Positions 60,235 through 64,000 of a DNA stretch of 64,000 nucleotides are shown in pieces. Below the pieces are notes generated by a model. It searched no databases and was not told the origin of the DNA. It worked only from the letters and a program-made list of their open reading frames with translations. This stretch comes from Quisquiliibacterium transsilvanicum (GTDB lineage: Bacteria; Pseudomonadota; Gammaproteobacteria; Burkholderiales; Burkholderiaceae_E). Numbering within the stretch: the first letter of the stretch is position 1; every line of letters begins with the position of its first letter. Location: NCBI RefSeq assembly GCF_014202215.1, contig NZ_JACHGB010000001.1, forward strand, positions 406,847 through 470,846, in the 5' to 3' direction. Both the position numbers and the translations under genes were made by a program.

Positions 60235-60756
60235 TCAGGCCTTCTTCACCAGGAGCGCGAGGATCGCCTCCAGGTGGTCGTCGGCCATTTTCCTCATCTC
60301 GTCGTCGGTGCGGTCCTGCACCGGATGCGGTACGAAGACGTAGGCCGGGTCGGTGCCGAGCGCCTTCGACTGCACGGCGGCAGCGTCGACGAACTCTGTG
60401 GTGGCGACGCCCACCGAAGGAATGCCATTCGACTCGAGATCCGCGAGGTCATGCGTACAGCACGACGTGCAGGAACCTCAGTCCGCCAGCCCTTCGATGA
60501 CCACGTCGACTTCGCCCACGATCTGCTGCCGCAGGGGCAGCGGCGCGGGTTTGGCGACGGTCGGCTTCATGTAGCGCTTCACCACGATTCCGCGGTCGCT
60601 CAGCAGCGATTCCAGGCGGTCGAGGAATACGTCCCCGCGGGGCTTGGAGATGTCCAGCAGCCCCACGGTGAGCCCCTCGAGCCGGTCCGGCCGCGCCAAT
60701 CGCTCGCGCGATGCCGCGCTGCTCTCGGCGGTTGGATCCATTACGACGGTGGTCAC
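60235..60756 (-). CDS. UGSC-family selenoprotein (in-frame UGA = selenocysteine 93)
   Basis: A 173-aa selenoprotein. From GTG 60756 (an ideal AAGGAGGTGA sits 4 nt upstream; GTGA overlaps the preceding stop) the frame runs to a UGA at 60478-60480, then continues with no stop for 80 further codons to TGA at 60235. The UGA is followed by Gly-Ser-Cys-Thr-Ser-Cys-Cys, so residue 93 is the Sec of the UGSC motif (Cys 96, 99 and 100 nearby). Flanks match the family: LTVGLLDISKPRGDVFLDRL before, and PSVGVATTEF and VFVPHP after. Sec incorporation is inferred; the alternative is a truncated 92-aa product. Confidence 0.9.
60445..60480 (-). promoter_or_regulatory. Candidate SECIS-like hairpin at the UGA codon
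   Basis: Starting at the UGA, GAGGT (60479-60475) can pair with ACCTC (60449-60445) at the base of a hairpin. Inside it, either a UGC/GCA inner helix or a GCAC/GTGC mini-hairpin with a GTC loop can form. Bacterial SECIS elements lie immediately 3' of the UGA with a small G-containing loop, and this fits that layout, though the loop is somewhat closer to the UGA than the usual range. No structure was computed. Confidence 0.5.
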
Positions 60757-62204
60757 GATTTCACCTCCTTGGTGACGGGAATGGAGCCGGCGAAGCCGCC
60801 GCCGGTCCACCCGCCGATGATGCCGGAGAACATCCCGGCGCCGCCGCCCGCGCGGACGATGAGCAGTCCGCCCGGACGGAACTTGTTGCGTGTCTTGCCG
60901 AGCACCGATTCGGGCAGGCCCTCGTCGATGCCCTTCGCGCCCCTGACCAGGTCCTCGCCAGGCACTTCGCACAGCCGGTGCAGCTCCTCGAGCAGGCGCG
61001 CCTTGCTCCAGCCCGCCTCGCGGAAGGTGCGCTCATGCTCGGGGCAGACCACCAGCATCGCATCGCAGGCCGGCGCCAGCTTGACGCTGTGCAGGGCCTT
61101 CAGCGATTCGGCGAAGTTGCGCGCCAGGCTCTCGGGCGTGCGCGACTTCTGGTCGACGACGCCCTGCAGCCCGTAGCCGGCGAACACGGTGACCGCCGAG
61201 ACGCCGCGCGACACGCCGAAGTCGGTGGACAGCGGCTCCCAGGACGAGCCCTCCTCGTCCTCCGCGAAGCAGTAGGTGTACTTGCCTGGATTGCCGAGCG
61301 TCGCGCGATCCACTTCCTGCGGACGGCCGCCGCCGACGTTGCGCACGATCAGCTGCAGCGCGCGGCCGATGGTGGCATTGGCCCGATTGCCCTGGCCGAG
61401 CGCGTTGCCGCGCGAATTCATCGAGAGCTGCCGGCGGATCGGGCCATTGACCACCAGCACCGGCCCGACGAACATCGTGGTGGCGAGCACGCCGTGCAGC
61501 GAGAAGGCGGGGTCGAGCGCCGCCTCGACGGCCGCCAGCACCACGGGCAGGTACTCGGGCTTGCAGCCGGCCATCACCGCATTGATGGCGACCTTCTCGA
61601 CGGTGAGCTCGACGAGGTTGGGCGGGCACAGGCCCAGCACCTCCGCCGGATCCCGGCTGGTGCCCGACAGCATGCGCATCACGCGCCTCTCGGTGGGAAT
61701 GACCACCGGCAGTCCATCGGTCCAGCCGCGCTCGTAGATCGCCTCGATTTCGTCCTCGTCGTCGCCGAAGGCGATCCGGCGCGCATTGAGCCCGGTCTCG
61801 CCGAAGCGGATCCGCAGGTCCTCGAGCGTGCCCGGCTCCAGGTTCAGCGCGCCGCAGCCGGGCCGCATCGCCGGCAGATCCGCGCCGATGCCGGTCACGC
61901 CGCTGACCCGCTCCCACTCGGCCCGGTCCCAGCCGTAGGTGCGCTCCACCTCCTCCCCGCCGGCGCGGCGGATCAGGGTGGGCACGATCTCGATGCCGAG
62001 ACGGTGCGAGACGCTCAGGGCGGTGTCGTCGATGCGCATCCGGACCGCCTCGGGAAACGCAGGGTCGTCCTGAGTGTAGACCGTGAGGCCGCCGCGCGCC
62101 TCGAGCGCGGCCAGCGCCGGCGCGGCCAGCACGCAGGTGGGGCAGTCGCGCTTGACCACCGCGATCAGGCCGTCGGCCGGCAAGCTCACTTCTGGTGCGG
62201 ACAT
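60753..62204 (-). CDS. Thioredoxin-like domain fused to a novel domain; partner of the UGSC selenoprotein
   Basis: A 483-aa cytoplasmic protein. Residues 1-85 form a thioredoxin-like domain with the redox motif CPTC (21-24) and the cis-Pro in EIVPTLIRR (about 75). The remaining about 390 residues form a domain I do not recognise, with LTVEKVAINAVMAGC, FVGPVLVVNGPIRRQL and a Gly-rich stretch (GMFSGIIGGWTGGGFAG) near the end. It contains additional Cys (GLCPPN, VVCPEH). It is translationally coupled to the selenoprotein gene, so it probably delivers electrons to, or is a subunit with, the Sec centre. ATG 62204 has GGGGAG upstream. Confidence 0.85.
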   Translation of the reverse strand: MSAPEVSLPADGLIAVVKRDCPTCVLAAPALAALEARGGLTVYTQDDPAFPEAVRMRIDDTALSVSHRLGIEIVPTLIRRAGGEEVERTYGWDRAEWERVSGVTGIGADLPAMRPGCGALNLEPGTLEDLRIRFGETGLNARRIAFGDDEDEIEAIYERGWTDGLPVVIPTERRVMRMLSGTSRDPAEVLGLCPPNLVELTVEKVAINAVMAGCKPEYLPVVLAAVEAALDPAFSLHGVLATTMFVGPVLVVNGPIRRQLSMNSRGNALGQGNRANATIGRALQLIVRNVGGGRPQEVDRATLGNPGKYTYCFAEDEEGSSWEPLSTDFGVSRGVSAVTVFAGYGLQGVVDQKSRTPESLARNFAESLKALHSVKLAPACDAMLVVCPEHERTFREAGWSKARLLEELHRLCEVPGEDLVRGAKGIDEGLPESVLGKTRNKFRPGGLLIVRAGGGAGMFSGIIGGWTGGGFAGSIPVTKEVKS

Positions 62205-62459
62205 CTGGTCTCCCCTTGGATGCTTCAGTGCGGTCGCGGCCCGCCGGTGGGCCGCAGCGTTCGAGGCAGTCTACGTGGGCGCGCTGGCCAGGTCCATGCA
62301 AGGAAGTCACGAGTCGGAACACCGCAGGGCCGGCGGGCGCCGCGGCGCTTCCACTTCCTGTTCTGGCGCTTCGAGCCGGAATTGCAGCTGGCTTAGACTC
62401 ATGCTGGTCCGCGCCCGCCGTACCGGCGCGGACGCCTCCCAAACCTTAGGGCAGATCCC

Positions 62460-63410
62460 ATGAGCGCTGGCACCCGCCTTCCCGGCACCCCGACTCCGAT
62501 GCACAGCTGGCCCGGCGCCGGCGGAGTCCGCATCGCAGGCGATTCCTGGGGAGATCCCGGCGGCCCGCTCGTGCTGCTGCAGCATGGCGGTGGCCAGACC
62601 CGCCACGCCTGGAAAGGGGCCGGCGAGGCGCTGGGCGCCGTCGGCTATCACGCGGTGGCCTTCGATGCCCGTGGCCATGGCGATTCCGACTGGGCGCCGG
62701 ACGGCCGCTACGGCCAGGACGTGATGGTGGAGGACCTGGAGTGCGTGGTGGCGGCGCTGGGCGGGCGCCGCCCGGTGCTGGTCGGCGCCTCGATGGGCGG
62801 CGGCACCAGCCTGGTGGCCGTCGGCGAGGAGCGCGTCGATGCCGCTGCGCTCGTGCTGGTCGACATCGGCCCGCACATCGAGACCGAAGGCGTCGAGAAG
62901 ATCCACGCGTTCATGGACCGCAATCCGGACGGCTTTGCCTCGCTCGACGAAGTGGCCGACGCGATCGCCAGCTACCAGCCGCACCGCAAGCGTCCCAGTT
63001 CGCTCGACGGGCTGGGCAAGAACGTCCGCATGGGCCCGGACGGCCGCTACCGCTGGCACTGGGATCCGCGCTTTCGCGCGGGCAGCCAGGTGCTGGAGCA
63101 GCGCCAGGAGCGGCTGGTTGCCTGCTCGCGCAGGCTGCGTCTGCCCACCCTGCTGGTGCGCGGCGGCCTGTCCGACCTGCTCAGCGAGGAAGGTGCGCGC
63201 GCCTTCCTGGAACTCTGCCCGCACAGCGAGTACGTCAACGTGACCGGGGCCGGCCACATGGTCGCCGGCGACCGCAACGACGTCTTCGCAGGCGCGGTGA
63301 TCGATTTCCTGCAGCGCACGGTGCCGGTCGGCGGCGCGCCGGTGTACCCGTCCCCTCCGCTGCACCCCCACCACGAAGGCCCTCCGGGCGACGTCACTGA
63401 CGTGCCCTGA
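62460..63410 (+). CDS. Alpha/beta hydrolase
   Basis: A 316-aa hydrolase with LLQHGGGQTRHAW (oxyanion side), the Ser nucleophile in LVGASMGGGTSL, Asp in RGGLSDLLS, and His in GAGHMVAGDRND. The C-terminal tail is Pro-rich. It resembles peroxidase/esterase-like alpha/beta hydrolases; the substrate is unknown. It is divergent from the selenoprotein operon (256-nt gap) and followed by a GST gene on the same strand, suggesting a detoxification context. Confidence 0.92.
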   Translation: MSAGTRLPGTPTPMHSWPGAGGVRIAGDSWGDPGGPLVLLQHGGGQTRHAWKGAGEALGAVGYHAVAFDARGHGDSDWAPDGRYGQDVMVEDLECVVAALGGRRPVLVGASMGGGTSLVAVGEERVDAAALVLVDIGPHIETEGVEKIHAFMDRNPDGFASLDEVADAIASYQPHRKRPSSLDGLGKNVRMGPDGRYRWHWDPRFRAGSQVLEQRQERLVACSRRLRLPTLLVRGGLSDLLSEEGARAFLELCPHSEYVNVTGAGHMVAGDRNDVFAGAVIDFLQRTVPVGGAPVYPSPPLHPHHEGPPGDVTDVP

Positions 63411-63446
63411 GCGCCCTCCCCTGCACCGCTTTCCGGAGCATCCGAG

Positions 63447-64000
63447 ATGACTGAAGACACCGGCTACACGCCTCCCAAGATCTGGACCTGGAACAAGGCG
63501 AGCGGCGGCCGCTTCGCCAACATCAACCGCCCGATCGCCGGGCCCACGCACGACAAGGAACTGCCGGTCGGCAAGCATCCGTTCCAGCTCTATTCGCTGG
63601 GCACGCCCAACGGCGTGAAGGTGACGGTGCTGTTCGAGGAGCTGCTCGCGGCCGGCCACGCCGGCGCCGAGTACGACGCCTGGCTGATCCGGATCGGCGA
63701 GGGAGACCAGTTCGGCAGCGGTTTCGTGGCGATCAATCCCAACTCGAAGATCCCCGCGCTGCTGGACCGCAGCGGCCCCACCCCGATCCGCGTGTTCGAG
63801 TCCGGCGCCATCCTGCTGCACCTCGCCGAGAAGTTCGGCGCCTTCCTGCCCACTGAGCCTGCGGCCCGCGCTGCATGTCTGTCCTGGCTCTTCTGGCAGA
63901 TGGGCAGCGCGCCCTACCTGGGCGGCGGTTTCGGGCACTTCTACGCCTACGCTCCGGTGAAGATCGAATACGCGATCGACCGCTTCGCGATGGAGACCAA
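63447..64000 (+). CDS. yghU: YghU-type glutathione S-transferase, N-terminal part (cut by window edge)
   Basis: At least 184 residues. The N-terminal extension TGYTPPKIWTWNKASGGRFANINRPIAG and HDKELPVGKHPFQLYSLGTPNGVKV, then FVAINPNSKIPAL and FESGAILLHLAEKFG, match the YghU/YfcG disulfide-bond oxidoreductase GSTs, which bind two glutathiones and reduce small disulfides and hydroperoxides. Its proximity to the thioredoxin-like/selenoprotein operon is consistent with a thiol-redox neighbourhood. The 3' end lies outside the window. Confidence 0.95.
   Translation, partial: MTEDTGYTPPKIWTWNKASGGRFANINRPIAGPTHDKELPVGKHPFQLYSLGTPNGVKVTVLFEELLAAGHAGAEYDAWLIRIGEGDQFGSGFVAINPNSKIPALLDRSGPTPIRVFESGAILLHLAEKFGAFLPTEPAARAACLSWLFWQMGSAPYLGGGFGHFYAYAPVKIEYAIDRFAMET

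Noticed and set aside
60478-60972. Minus-strand ORF ending at the UGA, as a normal 164-aa gene
   Set aside because: Its N-terminal half lies in the wrong frame of the upstream gene, and the conserved sequence continues past the UGA; the selenoprotein reading from GTG 60756 fits better.

Overview
The window looks like a chromosomal segment of a very GC-rich betaproteobacterium, most likely in Burkholderiales. Three things support this: the gene order pilZ-holB-tmk-mltG followed by ygfZ and a DUF4936 gene, the yciB-bolA-ppiC run, and an insertion sequence resembling Bordetella IS481. Almost every base is coding. Many genes overlap by 1 or 4 nt, and most long antisense frames are GC-driven shadows. 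I saw no tRNA, rRNA, CRISPR array, phage or replication origin. The taxonomic call is inference from gene content.

Layout. 1-6900: a P-type cation ATPase (cut by the window edge), a YhaN/YhaO-type DNA-repair ATPase and nuclease pair, and a PTP-like phosphatase. 7090-10445: two adjacent acyl-CoA dehydrogenases and an SDR. 10554-15102: a small disordered protein, a toxin-antitoxin pair with a Pro-Ala hexamer repeat, a sulfide:quinone-reductase-like flavoprotein and a FUSC membrane protein. 15164-18194: a TonB receptor and a luciferase-like oxidoreductase. 18383-22496: a five-step-style acyl-CoA operon (crotonase, CoA transferase, dienoyl-CoA-reductase-like SDR, acyl-CoA dehydrogenase). 22566-28660: housekeeping genes (ankyrin protein, tatD, pilZ, holB, tmk, mltG, ygfZ, DUF4936). 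28644-39253: a long minus-strand lipid and ester catabolism block (GNAT-hydrolase fusion, thioesterases, esterases, reductase, acyl-CoA dehydrogenase, fadA, fadB). 39517-47401: quinone reductase, an ArsR-controlled RND efflux operon and an acyl-CoA synthetase. 47585-55640: selO, a 42-aa protein, yciB, bolA, a PpiC isomerase, tadA, a crotonase, a COG2509 flavoprotein and a radical SAM gene. 55637-58785: a fused MEMO-AMMECR1 protein, an IS481-family element and a cupin. 58890-64000: two tautomerase-type proteins, a YbjQ protein, a two-gene thiol/selenol redox operon, a hydrolase and a YghU-like GST.

The most notable item is at 60235-60756. This gene reads straight through an in-frame UGA at 60478-60480 to give the motif Sec-Gly-Ser-Cys, so it is a UGSC-family selenoprotein that ordinary ORF calling truncates. 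It is translationally coupled to an upstream gene encoding a thioredoxin-like CPTC domain fused to a domain I do not recognise. Together they look like a compact selenium-dependent redox system of unknown substrate. Other highlights: a SelO homologue that has lost four of six catalytic residues; an IS481-type element that landed on a CTAG so that the target duplication supplies the stop codons of both the transposase and the cupin gene; a cis-CaaD-like tautomerase; and a GNAT-lipase fusion.

Most of the window serves acyl-CoA and ester degradation. It holds four acyl-CoA dehydrogenases, three crotonase-type proteins (one of them fused in FadB), thiolase, CoA ligase, CoA transferase and several hydrolases. 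This fits an organism that lives on fatty, aromatic or alicyclic acids.
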